From Ceratopteris richardii (lineage: Eukaryota; Streptophyta; Polypodiopsida; Polypodiales; Pteridaceae), in contig CM035420.1 in the NCBI GenBank assembly GCA_020310875.1, positions 189,316,380-189,380,379 on the forward strand: a stretch of DNA of 64,000 nt, given 5' to 3'. The notes under the pieces were generated by a model that was not told where the DNA came from, did no database searches, and was given only the letters and a program-made list of their open reading frames with translations. A program made the position numbers and the translations under genes. Shown piece after piece: positions 50,001 through 60,378 of the stretch (its first letter is position 1; each line of letters opens with the position of its first letter).

Positions 50001-51246
50001 CATAAAGTACCTTACTCAGAAGTGTACTTCCACTCTTTGTCTTCACTGATCCAATGCTCTCCACTTTATGTTTGGTATTGTCACCTGTTTGAACTGTATG
50101 TCCATTCACCCTTGCTTCCATATCAGTCATCAAGGATAGATTCCCACTCAGATGGTTGCTGCACCCTGAGTCAATATAAAACACTCTTTGATCTTCTCCC
50201 ATTGATTCATGAGTTGCATTCAGGATAAGAGTCATGTCATCCTTCTGATCTGATGCATAATTGTAATAATTATTGTTGTAGGACTGAGATTGGAAGTTTC
50301 TTCCACCTCCTCTACCATATGATGTCCTACCACCTCTTCCTCTGAAATTGCCTCTTTGGTTTCTGCCTCCTCTACCTCTTTGACTATAATTCTGATTGCT
50401 GTATCCTCCATTTTGATTATTATACCAACAATCATTTGCCAAATGATTTGTTCTGCCACAAATCCAACAAGCTTTAGCATTATCTTTGTTCTTACCTCCT
50501 CTTCCTTTACCTCTGAAATTTGTCTTCCCTTTTGTGAAGTTGGCTTGATTTGAATTCCCTTCATCATCATTTGATTGCTTTCCTTTGCCATTCTTTTTCT
50601 TGTCTTTGGAGTACATAGCTTGACTTGTACTTCTATCATTGTCTCCTTTAAGATCCTGCTCAAAGGTTAGCATGTGTCCTAGCAATTGATTAAGGTCAGG
50701 AGTAAAGTGATCAAGTGACAATTCTATGGACAATATGAAAGGCTTCCACTTCTCATCTCCTCTCAAACCTGTAAGTATTTGTCTTACCAACTTTTCCTCT
50801 TCAATGTCTTCATCCACTGCTCCCAAGCTATCTGCAATATCTTTCATCTTTGCCACATAATCTGAAATTGATTGTGAGCTCTTCTTCTTGAAGGTTGTGA
50901 ACTCAGCCCATAGTGAAGACTTCCTTGACTTAGTTGTATTTTGGAAATGCTCTTCCAAGGCATTCCAAACATCTGTAGCACTTTCTAAACCTCTGATGTG
51001 AGGTAGAAGGTAATCATTTACAGCCATGTAGATGATACTCCTTGCTTGAGCATCCTTTCTCATCCAAGTCTTCAACATTGCAAGTTCTTCCCTAGTAGGA
51101 ATACTTGGATCTGCAAATTCTGGTTTTTCTTCATCTCCTGTAATAAATGATATAAGATCTTTGCTCATGAGGTGTGCTTCCATCCTCATGGACCATGCTG
51201 GATAGTTCTCCCTATCTAGCTTATCAATCTGCAAGCTTTCTCCCAT
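47074..51246 (-). CDS. Element K gag-pol polyprotein, intact
   Basis: Encodes all proteins of a Ty1/copia element in one frame. The frame opens at 51276, but the ATG at 51246 (MGESLQIDKLDRENY) is preferred because element L starts at the equivalent Met. Numbering from 51276: gag UBN2-type region about 20-210, CCHC zinc knuckle C270-C273-H278-C283 followed by Arg/Gly-rich repeats, protease D369-S-G, GAG-pre-integrase with H502, H507, C537, C540, integrase core D567, D630 and E666 (D,D35E spacing), RT about 915-1160 with YVDD 1081-1084, RNase H with D1245, E1286 and D1321, ending about 1390. Length (1390-1400 residues) is typical. No stops, frameshifts or missing catalytic residues are seen. 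Expected to act in cytoplasmic virus-like particles and then the nucleus. Confidence 0.96.
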   Translation of the reverse strand: MGESLQIDKLDRENYPAWSMRMEAHLMSKDLISFITGDEEKPEFADPSIPTREELAMLKTWMRKDAQARSIIYMAVNDYLLPHIRGLESATDVWNALEEHFQNTTKSRKSSLWAEFTTFKKKSSQSISDYVAKMKDIADSLGAVDEDIEEEKLVRQILTGLRGDEKWKPFILSIELSLDHFTPDLNQLLGHMLTFEQDLKGDNDRSTSQAMYSKDKKKNGKGKQSNDDEGNSNQANFTKGKTNFRGKGRGGKNKDNAKACWICGRTNHLANDCWYNNQNGGYSNQNYSQRGRGGRNQRGNFRGRGGRTSYGRGGGRNFQSQSYNNNYYNYASDQKDDMTLILNATHESMGEDQRVFYIDSGCSNHLSGNLSLMTDMEARVNGHTVQTGDNTKHKVESIGSVKTKSGSTLLSKVLYVPTIPKNLISVGQIVEKGYEVRFTNDGVYVQDPNQGYRTIIAGKKEGRLFTLKVQGNVGHALFTYGGQKVSELDLWHKRLGHFNERAIKEMSKNQVVLGLPNIEGQHMVYKCEACQLGKAHKSSYNKSGYKHSNMLELVHTDVWGPSRDYSINGSRYYVLFVDDATRWITLYVIKDKSEVFKTFKHFHAYAERITGQKLKRLRSDGGGEYFSKEFDDYLWNAGIKREVTCRYSPQQNGVAERRNRTLVEFARAMMKEKNCPNYLWAEAINTATYLVNRLPCKALDGGTPYEAWWGKKPSLDHCKVFGCIAYAYVPSQLRHKLEPKAEKYVFIGYDDRQMGYRLWSPFTKQFLVTKDVTFDEQNMWYTGSPNEYAGVEEIQRKGKAKVKVCEEIVDEVDSRCRVQDHVEEGPRFDPESNEAETSRSAEIRRSTRERKEPIRYSYDTSFLTTRDYAYIVKTEEDPITYEEAKGKQNWEKAMQEEYDSLLENETWELVPRPKNQKVIGCKWVYKTKRFADGKVSRYKARLVVKGYAQTYGVDYDETFSPVAKMSTIRTLIAIATCKGWKLSQLDVKNAFLNGYIADEVYMEQPEGFMESIGSDYVCKLKRALYGLKQAPRAWNYRLVKFLNECGFQASKADSSLLVKASENGYIYMCIYVDDIIVTGTDAQGINELKKQIEKEFKISDLGNLSYFLGMQIVYTQHGVYVSQERYLKNLLVKFNMEDCRTSTTPLEVNHKLSRYGGEEFNDMKKYQSLVGSLIYATLTRPDLSYAVGVLSQFMHCPKKTHWIAAQRVLRYIKGTLSEGLYYGFTSDTRIKVFSDADWAGDSDDRRSTHGYLCYVGDKLVSWCSKKQHTVALSSTEAEYKGMVEAAKEVIWLKTLMKSFETDHSTPIIFGDNMSSLYLAANPVFHARTKHIEIQYHFLREKVLDKEIEVMYTPTKEQVADMMTKSLDGPKLQRFKDMASIKKTEKTSIDD

Positions 51247-51463
51247 CTTGTATCCACCTGTGTATTGAAACTTCAAGCTTTACAGACAATGTATATACCT
51301 TTACTTCGAATTGAACTCCTTTTGCCTTTCTTGATGTCAATTTGTCTTCTCCCCAAGCTTTGACTCCAAGCTTTCACTTCTTAATCCTTCAAGTGTTGAA
51401 TCTCTTGAATCTGCAGCAGTCGAGATCTTTCTTTCTTCAAATTTCTTCAGATTGATGTTTCCT

Positions 51464-51475
51464 GCTCTGATACCA
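51464..51475 (-). other. Element K primer-binding site
   Basis: Minus-strand TGGTATCAGAGC one base inside the 5' LTR. Confidence 0.95.
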
Positions 51476-51476
51476 C

Positions 51477-52509
51477 TGATGGAGAATGTTAATCTCCAAA
51501 AGAACAACTTATTCTTGTGATTAGAACACCTCTATACCAAGAATAAGTCAGACACTCCACTAATTTAGAGGATGAATTGCTAATTACCAATAGATTAACA
51601 AATCTGTGAAAAAGATGAAACACAGAAAAGTCTGCTGCACTATTTTTCCACATTGACCTATCAAACGTGTAAAGTTTTTTATGAAACTTTGTACGAAGTA
51701 TCTCCTAGAGATTGCGCAACTACTCCAAGTTGAATTATTCTAAAAAGTTAAGTATAACTTGAGAAATTGATTTCACAAGTTATCTATGTCAGAAACTGTT
51801 ACTCAAAACAGTCGACTTTACACCTGTAACTTTTAAGACTTGGTTCTTCTTGAATAGAACCCGTTTTACAAAATGCTTCTAGACATAAGTAGCTTATCTT
51901 CCAACTTAAAGATTAAGCCCTCACTCATGCAAAACTTTAAACTGTGCTGGGAGAAATGACCAAAACATTAACTTCGAAATATGCGCCTGTTTTAGGAACC
52001 TGTGAACATGCTTCACATATGAATGTTCCTACACTTAATTCACTCAGCCTGATTACAATTGGAAGCTGAAACTTTTCACAGAGGTCAAGCAACTCTCAAC
52101 TTAGACTTGTACAAAAGCACTCCACAATTGATCTACTGTAGAAGGAGAACACGCAGAAACATCGGGCGCAAAACTTTTCATTTACTCAGAGAAAATACAA
52201 CTGAGTGATGAGAGCTAACTCAAATTTTCTTTTCTCTATCTCATGACTTCTATCTCCCTCATTCTTGACTTCTAACTATTGTCACATAAGCTCTCATACA
52301 TGCCCCGACTTTTCTCAAGGTATTTATAGATAATTTGTACATAATTCTTACTGAACAAAAGATCTAAGTCATCTATGACTATGCTAATGTACATATGTGT
52401 ACACTTCTCTTGTCCTCTGATTGTAATCTTCTTCCACACTTTAGGAATTGTTTCTTCCTTCATCATTTGATCTTCCAAGCCTTCAATTGGTGATTGGTCT
52501 GCACCAACA
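51477..52509 (-). repeat. Element K 5' LTR
   Basis: 1033 bp; minus-strand TATA box CTATAAATAC at plus 52320-52329, expected to drive the K transcript. Confidence 0.96.
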
Positions 52510-52514
52510 AAGCA

Positions 52515-53919
52515 ATGTATTCAAAGGTCAAGAAGAAGTTTGACAAAGGCAAGCAACAATTGAATGAAGAAGAAGGTATAACTAGCCAACCTAACTTCCT
52601 AAGAGGAAGAGGTGGTGGCAAAGGAAGAGGTAGAGGCAAAATAATAAAGATGGAGTCAAAGCTCGCTAGATTTGTGGTAAGACAAATCATTTAGCTCATG
52701 AATGTTGGCATAATAATCAGAATGGTGGAGGATATAATCAGAATTTTAATTCAAGAGGAAGAGGTAATAGAAATCAGAGAGGTAACTTCAGAGGTAGAGG
52801 TAGTGCAGGTAGAGGTTTCCAAAGTCAATCCTACAACAATATCTACTACAATTATGCTTCAGATCAAAAGGAGGATTCAACCTTAATTATGAATGCAACT
52901 TGTGAAAGACAAAGTGAAGATCAAAGAGTCTTCTACATAGAATCAGGGTGTAGCAATTATCACCTAAGTGGCAACATAGCTTTGATGACTAATTTGGAGA
53001 ATAAAGTAAGTAATCATGTGGTACAAACAAGTGATAATACAAAGCATAATGTGAAGTCCATTGGATCAGTGAAGGCCAAGGATGGAAGTACTCTTTTGAG
53101 TAAGGTTTTGTATATTCCTACAACTCCAAAGAATCTGGTAAGTGTAGGAAAAATTGATGAGAGAGGTTATGAAGTAAGGTTCACTAATGATGGAGTTTTT
53201 GTGGAACACCCTCGCAATGGGTATAAACAAATTGTTTCAGGAAGAAAAGAAGGAAGGCTGTTCACATTGAAGATTCAAGACAATGTTGGTCATGCCTTGT
53301 TCACTTATGGAGGACATAAGATCTCTGAGTTAGATCTTTGGCATAAAAGGCTTGGACATTTCAATGAAAGAGGTATTAAGGATATGGTTAACAATGGTTC
53401 AGTTCTTGGATTACCTAATGTTGCAGGTCAACATATGATATACAAATGTGAGGCATGTCAACTAGGTAAGGCTCATAAGCAATCATATACTAAGCATGGT
53501 TTTATGTATTCAGAGAAGCTTGAATTGGTACACACAGATGTGTGGGGAGCATCAAAAGAATTTAGCATTAATGGTTCAAGATATTATGTGATTTATGTTG
53601 ATGATGCTACCAGGTGGATCACCATATATGAGATCAAAGATAAATAAGAGGTATTCAATACATTTAAACATTATCATGTGTATGCAGAGAGAATTACAGG
53701 ATAAAAGTTGAAGAGACTAAGGTCAGATGGATGGGGAGAGTATTTCTCTAATGAATTCAGTGATTACTTGTGGAATGCAAGTATAAAAAGAGAAGTTACT
53801 TGCAGGTACTCTCCTCAACAAAATCATGTAGCAGAATGGAGAAATAGAACTCTTGTTGAGTTTGCAAAGTCAATGATCAAAGAAAAGAATTGCCCCAAGT
53901 ATTTGTGTGTTGAGGTTGT
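52515..53919 (+). pseudogene. Element J gag end, protease, integrase part
   Basis: Continues J after K: the basic gag tail and a frameshifted zinc-knuckle region (52515-52886), then a 252-codon frame (52889-53647) with protease VFYIESGCSN, where the catalytic Asp is Glu and a Tyr is inserted before HLSG, then GAG-pre-integrase (LDLWHKRLGHFNERG, CEACQLGKAHKQSY) and the start of the integrase core (LVHTDVWGAS, YVDDATRWIT). A TAA at 53646 and a TAA at 53702 interrupt it. A last frame (53708-) has RSDGWGEYF and SPQQNHVAEWRNRT. Element L interrupts it at VEVV. Substitutions in conserved Gly/Asn/Arg positions show relaxed selection. Confidence 0.88.
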
Positions 53920-54953
53920 TGTTGGTACATGTCAATCATCAATTGAAGGTTTATGAAGAAATGAAGTCAAGAAGTCAAGAAGAGAACAAATTCAGAAATT
54001 TGAAGGAAGGACATACTCAGAAATCCAAAGCTATGTACACATATGTACATTAGTTCAGATATAGCTGACTCACACTTTTGATTAGTCATAAGCTTGTACA
54101 TATTTGCCTATAAATGTTTTGAAAAAGTCGGGGCATAGAGAAGAGAGAATAGGAAGAGAGAAATTAGTAGTAGAAAGTGTCATTGGACACATGAAAGTTA
54201 GTTGAAGCTATATCTTCAATGTAGTTGTAACTTTTCTAAGAAAATCAAGAAAAATCTTGCGCCCGATGTTTTGCTGTCTGCTACTTCTGTAGTTAATGTT
54301 TTGAGAAATCCTTCTGAACATATCTAAGTCCATAGTTAATCAATCTATGGCTAGAATTTGAGAGTCTAATTGTCATCAGGTTAAGAGAATTTTGCATAGG
54401 AACATTCATATGTGATGATGTTTTGAGAGTCGACAAAACTGGCGCAGATTTCATGTTCAGAGAAATGAACATTGCTCAGTGCATGGTGTAAAGTTTTACA
54501 CAAGTGAGCGCTCAAAATCTAAGTTGGAAGGTAAGCCATCTATGGCTAAAAGATCTTGATCAAACGGGTTCAACATTGGGAGAACTATAGCTAAGAAGTT
54601 ACAGGTGTCAAAGTCACTACTGCAGAGAAGGTGTTTTACACATAGGTAAATTGTTTGTATGATTTCTCAGAGTATACTGAATCATTTGCAGAGATTTAAG
54701 TTGGAGAAGGTGCGCAACCTTAAGGCAAAGCATTGTGCAAAGTTTTATTAAAAACTTTACAGGATTGATTAGTTAATGAGTGATTAATCTGCAGCAGACT
54801 TTTTCAGAGAAGTGATTTCTTCACAGTTGGTCAATTTCTTGGTAATGTGTTAGTGGATTTCCAAAATTATGTGGAGTCTAAAGTTATTCTTGGTCTAGAG
54901 GTGGTCTAATACCAAGGATAGCTTGTTCTTTTGGAGATTAACACTCTCCATCA
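53920..54953 (+). repeat. Element L 5' LTR
   Basis: TGTTGGTACATGTC...ACTCTCCATCA, TATA box CTATAAATG at 54109-54117. Confidence 0.96.
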
Positions 54954-54954
54954 G

Positions 54955-54966
54955 TGGTATCAGAGC
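54955..54966 (+). other. Element L primer-binding site
   Basis: TGGTATCAGAGC one base inside the LTR. Confidence 0.95.
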
Positions 54967-55176
54967 AGGTTGTGTCAAAATTAAGGAAAGGGAGACTCCG
55001 ATTGCTGCAGACATACAAGTTCTACATTTCGAAGGTTCAGAAGGATAAAGTGTTGAAGAAAGATTGAAGGGAGACACACAAAGATTATCAAAAGGATAAG
55101 AAGAAGCAACACTCAAAGTTAAGGTACATTTATTCCTTGTAAAGTCTAAAGTTTTGAGACTACAGGTGAAGCAAGG

Positions 55177-58100
55177 ATGGGAGATAGTCTCCAAATTGAA
55201 AAGTTGGATAGAGAGAACTATCCAGCTTGGTCTATGAGAATGGAAGCTCATCTGATGAGCAAAGATTTGATAGCATACATTACAGGTGAAGAAGAGAAGC
55301 CTCAGTTCAGAGATCCTAGTGTTCCAACTAGGAAAGAATTGTCAGATCTAAAGAATTGGATGAAGAAGGATGCTCAAGCAAGGAGCATAATCTACATGGC
55401 AGTCAATGACTATTTGCTTCCTCACATTAGAGGACTTGAAAGTGCAAGTGACATTTGGAATGCTTTGGAAGAGCATTTCCAAAACACAACCAAATCAAGG
55501 AAGGCTTCACTATGGGCAGAGTTTACTACTTTCAAAAAGAAGGCCTCACAATCAATCTCTGATTATGTGACAAAGATGAAGGACATTGCAGATTCTCTAG
55601 GTGCAGTGGATGAAGATATTGAAGAAGATAAATTGGTAAGACAAATTCTCACAGGGCTAAGAGGAGATGAGAAATGGAAGCCTTTTATCTTATCTACAGA
55701 ACTTTCATTAGATCACTTTACTCCTGATTTGAATCAATTGTTAGGTCATATGCTAACTTTTGAGAATGATATCAAAGGAGATGTTGATAAGAGTGAAGGT
55801 CATGAAATGTATTCTAAAGACAAGAAGAAAGCTAACAAAGGAAAGCAACAATCAGGTGAAGAAGAAGGTACTTCAAACCAAGCAAATTTCATAAGAGGAA
55901 AAGGAAATGGCAAAAGTAGAGGAAGAGGCAGAAACAACAAAGATAGTGCAAGAGCTTGTTGGATATGTGGTAAGACCAATCATCTATCTCATGATTGTTG
56001 GCACAATAATCAGATCAATGGTAATTATCAGAACTTTAATCAAAGAGCAAGAGGTGGTAGATTTCAGAGAGGAAACTTTAGAGGTAGAGGTGGTAGGAAT
56101 TCTTTTGGAAGAGGTGGAGGAAGAAGCTTCCAAAATCAATCCTACAATAACACCTACTACAACTATGCATCAAATCAGAAGGAGGATTCGACTCTCATTA
56201 TGAATGCAACATATGAAACCTCACATGAGGACATGAGAGTGTTCTATATTGATTCAGGATGTAGTAATCATTTAAGTGGAAATATTGCTTTGATGACTGA
56301 TCTAGATCATAATGCAATTAACCATACAGTTCAGACAGGTGATAATACAAAGCATAAGGTAAAGTCAATTGGTTCAGTCAAGGCTAAAGATGGGAGCACT
56401 CTTATGAGTAAGGTTCTTTATGTTCCCACAATTCCAAAGAATTTGATCAGTGTAGGTCAAATTGTGGAAAAAGGATATGAGGTAAGATTCACCAATGATG
56501 GAGTCTATGTTGAAGACCCTAGTCAAGGGTATAAACAGGTTGTTACAGGAAAGAAAGAAGGAAGGCTCTTCACATTGAAGGTACAAGGAAATGTTGGACA
56601 TGCTATGTTCACATATGGAGAGCAGAAGGTGTCAGAATTGGATCTTTGGCACAAAAGACTTGGACACTTCAATGAAAGAGGTATCAAAGACATGATTAAT
56701 AATGATTCAGTGCTTGGATTGCCTAACATTGCAGGTCAACACATGACATACAGATGTGAGGCATGTCAATTAGGTAAGGCTCATAAGCAATCCTATTCCA
56801 AGCATGGGTTTATGTATTCAGAAAGACTTGAGTTGGTGCATACAGATGTGTGGGGTCCTTCAAAGGACTTTAGTATAAATGGTTCAAGATATTATGTCAT
56901 ATATGTTGATGATGCTACCAGATGGATCACAATTTATGTGATTAAAGAAAAATCAGAAGTGTTTAATACATTTAAACACTATCATGCATATGCAGAAAGG
57001 ATTACAGGTCAAAAATTGAAGAGACTAAGGTCAGATGGAGGGGGAGAGTATTTTTCAAATGAATTCAATGATTACTTGTGGAATGCAGGTATAAAGAGAG
57101 AAGTTACTTGCAGGTACTCTCCTCAACAAAATGGGGTAGCAGAAAGAAGAAATAGGACTCTTGTTGAGTTTGCAAGGTCCATGATGAAAGAGAAGAATTG
57201 CCCAAATTATTTGTGGGCAGAGGCTGTAAATACAGCTACTTATTTGGTCAATAGATTGCCTTGTAAAGCTTTGCAAGGTATGACACCATATGAAGCTTGG
57301 TGGGGTAAGAAACCTACCTTGGATCATTGCAGAATATTTGGATGTTTGGCATATGCATATGTGCCATCTCAATTGAGGCATAAGTTGGAGCCTAAGGCAG
57401 AAAAGTATGTATTCATTGGTTATGATGATAAGCAAATGGGATACAGGTTGTGGAGTCCATCCACAAAGAAATTCCTTGTATCCAAGGATGTTACCTTTGA
57501 TGAGCAAGGGACTTGGTATGCAGGTAAATATAATGTACATACAGATGTTGAAGAAGTAGTGGATCAAAAGAAAGGTAAAGCAAAGATTCAATTACTTGAT
57601 GAAAATGAGAATAATGAAGTACAAGTTGAAGTTGAAGAGAGGCCAAGGTTTGATCCAAAATGTGATGAACCAGAGACTTCAAAAAGTGCAGAAGTTAGGA
57701 GGTCATCTAGGCACAAATGGCAACCTACAAGGTATAGCTATGACACCTCATTCTTGACTACTAAAGATTATGCTTATTTGGTAAAAGCAGATGAAGATCC
57801 ATCTACATATGATGAAGCCAAAGGCAAGAGAAATTGGGAAGAAGCCATGCAAGAGGAGTATGATGCATTGATAGAGAATCAGACTTGGGATTTGGTTCCT
57901 AAACCTAATAGCAAAAAAATTTATTGGATGTAAGTGGGTGTACAAAACAAAAAGATTTGCAGATGGAAGTGTGTCTAGGTACAAAGCCAGACTTGTTGTG
58001 AAAGGGTATGCACAGACATATGGAGTGGACTATGATGAGACTTATAGTCCTGTGGCAAAGATGACAACCATCAGAACTCTCATAGCAATTGCTGCTTGTA

Positions 58101-59332
58101 AAGGTTGGAAGCTATCTCAATTAGATGTTAAAAATGCTTTTTTGAATGGTTACATTTCAGATGAAGTTTACATGGAGCAACCAGATGGATTCAAAGATCA
58201 AGTGAATCCAAATTATGTGTGTAAGCTCAAGAGAGCTTTGTATGGATTAAAGAAGGCCCCAAGGGCATGGAATTATAGGCTTGTAAAGTTCTTGAATGAT
58301 CTTGGATTTCAAGCATCAAAGGCAGATAGTAGCTTGCTAGTCGCAAGTGAAGATGGATTCATTTATGTTTGTATTTATGTTGATGACATAATACTTACAG
58401 GAATAGATGATAAAGGAATACAAATGATCAAGAAGCAGATGGAGAAAGAGTTCAAAATTAGTGATTTGGGGAACTTGTCATTCTTCTTGGGAATGGAGAT
58501 TTTATATACTCAACATGGAGTATATGTGACCCAAGAAAGGTATCTTAAAAATTTGCTAACCAAATTTAAAATGGAAGATTGCAGGGTTGCACCTACACCA
58601 TTGGAAGTGAACCATAAATTGTCTAGATTTGGAGGAGAAGAATTCAGAGACATGAAGCTCTATCAAAGTTTGGTTGGTAGCTTGATTTATGCTACATTAA
58701 CAAGGCCTAATTTGTCATATGCAGTTGGTGTGCTTTCACAATTCACGCATTGTCCTAGAAAGGAACATTGGATTGCAGGACAAAGAGTACTGAGGTACAT
58801 CAAGGGTACACTTAAAGAAGGGTTGTACTATGGATTTACTTCTGATACAAGAGTGAAGATATATAGTGATGCAGATTGGGCAGGTAATGTGGATGATAGA
58901 AGATCAACACATGGATATTTGTGCTATGTAGGAGACAAATTGATTTCATGGTGTTCTAAGAAGCAACATACAGTTGCTTTGTCATCTACAGAAGCAGAAT
59001 ATAAAGGTATGGTGGAAGCTGCAAAGGAGGTAATATGGCTAAAGACACTTATGAAGGTTTTTGATGTGATTCAAAGTACTCCTATTGTTTGTGGAGACAA
59101 TATGAGTTCTTTATACTTGGCAGCTAATCCTGTGTTTCATGCTAGAACTAAGCATATTGAAATACAGTATCATTTTCTAAGAGAGAAGGTCATTGATAAG
59201 GAAATTGAAGTTATGCATACTCCTACAAAAGATCAACTTGCAGATATGATGACAAAAAGTCTAGATGGACCAAAGCTACAGAGATTCAAGGATATGGCAG
59301 GAATTAAGAAGATAGAGAAGAACCTCAATTAA
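55177..59332 (+). pseudogene. Element L gag-pol, one frameshift from intact
   Basis: The frame from ATG 55177 (MGDSLQIEKLDRENY) runs 918 codons: gag, CCHC knuckle CWICGKTNHLSHDC (residues about 259-272), RGG-rich tail, protease YIDSGCSNHLSG (about 356-367), GAG-pre-integrase (LDLWHKRLGHF, CEACQLGKAHK), integrase core (HTDVWGPS, LRSDGGGEYF, SPQQNGVAERRNRT) and the first RT residues (ENQTWDLVPKPNS). An A7/T3 stretch at about 57912-57922 has one base too many relative to K, which ends the frame at TAA 57931-57933. The other frame (57938-59332, 464 codons) completes RT (YVDDIILTG) and RNase H (SDADWAGNVDDRRS, LADMMTKSLDGPKL). No other break is seen. It is probably inactive unless the frame is read through. 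Confidence 0.94.
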
Positions 59333-59334
59333 TG

Positions 59335-59347
59335 ATTGAGGGGGAGC
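59335..59347 (+). other. Element L polypurine tract
   Basis: ATTGAGGGGGAGC, identical to that of element K, directly before the 3' LTR. Confidence 0.92.
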
Positions 59348-59534
59348 TGTTGGTACATGTCAATCATCAATTGAAGGTTTATGAAGAAATGAAGTCAAGA
59401 AGTCAAGAAGAGAACAAATTCAGAAATTTGAAGGAAGGACATACTCAGAAATCCAAAGCTATGTACACATATGTACATTAGTTCAGATATAGCTGACTCA
59501 CACTTTTGATTAGTCATAAGCTTGTGCTCCATCA
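59348..59534 (+). repeat. Element L 3' LTR, internally deleted
   Basis: The first 178 bp match the 5' LTR up to AGCTTGT, then one G, then the last 8 bp (CTCCATCA). About 848 bp are missing, including the TATA box and all of R/U5 except the end. TSD GTTGT follows at once. Confidence 0.94.
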
Positions 59535-59539
59535 GTTGT

Positions 59540-60378
59540 ACATACAACCACATACTTGGTTAATAGCTTACCATGTAAAGCTTTGCAGGGTATGACACCT
59601 TATGAAGCTTGGTGGCGTAAGAGACCTACCTTAGATCATTGCAAAGTGTTTGGATTTTTGGCTTATGCATATGTGCCATCACAGTTGAGGCATAAATTGG
59701 AACTAAAGCTGAAAAGTATGTCTTCATTGGTTATGATGATAAGCAGATGGGCTATAGGTTGTGGAGTCCATTCACAAAGCCATTTCTTGTGTCAAAAGAT
59801 GTTACATTTGATGAGCAAAGTACTTGGTATGCAGATACAATTAATATTCATGCAGGTGATGAAGAAGTTTTGAATCAGAAGATAGATAAATCAAAGGTTC
59901 AAATATTTGATGAAGAAGAGAATAATGAAGCACAAGTTGAAGTTGAAGAAGTGCCAAGGTTTGATCCAGAATGTGATGAACCAGAAACTTCAAGAAGTGG
60001 AGAACTCAGAAGGTCATCCAGGCACAAATGGCAACCTACAAGGTATAGCTATGATAGTTCATTTCTGACCACTAAAGATTATGCTTATATGGTGAAAGCA
60101 GAGGAAGACCCTTCTACATATGAAGAGGCAAATGGTAAGGAAAATTGGGAGAAAGCTATGCAGGAAGAGTATGATGCTTTAATGGAGAATGAAACATGGG
60201 ATTTGGTTCCCAAACCAAATAGTCAAAAGATCATTGGATGCAAATGTGTCTAGAAGACAAAGAGGTATGCAGATGGAAGTGTGTCCAGATATAAAGCTAG
60301 ACTTGTTGTGAAGGGGTATGCTCAAACATATGGTATAGATTATGATGAGACTTATAGTCTTGTGGCAATAATGACAAC
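59540..60378 (+). pseudogene. Element J integrase end and RT start
   Basis: Third J piece: integrase C-terminal part TYLVNSLPCKALQGMTPYEAWWRKRP (59550-), SQLRHKLE, a frameshift near 59705, MGYRLWSPFTKPFLVSKDVTFDEQ (59747-), an acidic linker, SSRHKWQPTRYSYD, and RT opening EEYDALMENETWDLVPKPNS (about 60165-60228). A TAG at 60251 replaces the Tyr of KWVYKTK. RT continues to DYDETYSLVAIMTT and is cut by element M at 60379. The J pieces together match K in order without overlap. Confidence 0.88.

Larger units (their letters stand above)
46033..52509 (-). mobile_element. Element K: apparently intact, recent copia retrotransposon
   Basis: 6477 bp with two 1033-bp LTRs that differ at about four positions by eye (0.4%), perfect TSD AAGCA (46028-46032 and 52510-52514), Met primer site, PPT, and an uninterrupted gag-pol frame. 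It lies antisense inside its relative J. Everything needed for autonomous movement is visible; whether it is transcribed is unknown. Confidence 0.96.
53920..59534 (+). mobile_element. Element L: young copia element with a collapsed 3' LTR
   Basis: 5' LTR 53920-54953 (1034 bp), Met primer site, gag-pol with one frameshift, PPT, and a 3' LTR of only 187 bp (59348-59534). TSD GTTGT is perfect (53915-53919 and 59535-59539). The 178 bp shared by the two LTRs at the start looks identical. The family is that of J and a sister of K. The integrated form lacks a complete 3' LTR. Confidence 0.95.
45015..60378 (+). mobile_element. Element J: copia element interrupted by K, L and M
   Basis: Plus-strand pieces: LTR end and gag (45015-46032), gag to integrase (52510-53919), integrase end to RT (59540-60378). 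K sits between pieces 1 and 2 (TSD AAGCA), L between 2 and 3 (TSD GTTGT), and M cuts piece 3 at 60379. The pieces are collinear with the intact relative K and with L. J has a truncated 5' LTR, in-frame stops and frameshifts. Confidence 0.88.

Noticed and set aside
50232-50663. A 143-codon frame as a separate gene in K
   Set aside because: It overlaps the gag zinc-knuckle/RGG region of K in another frame and is biased by GA-rich codons. The same kind of shadow appears at 55907-56203 in L.
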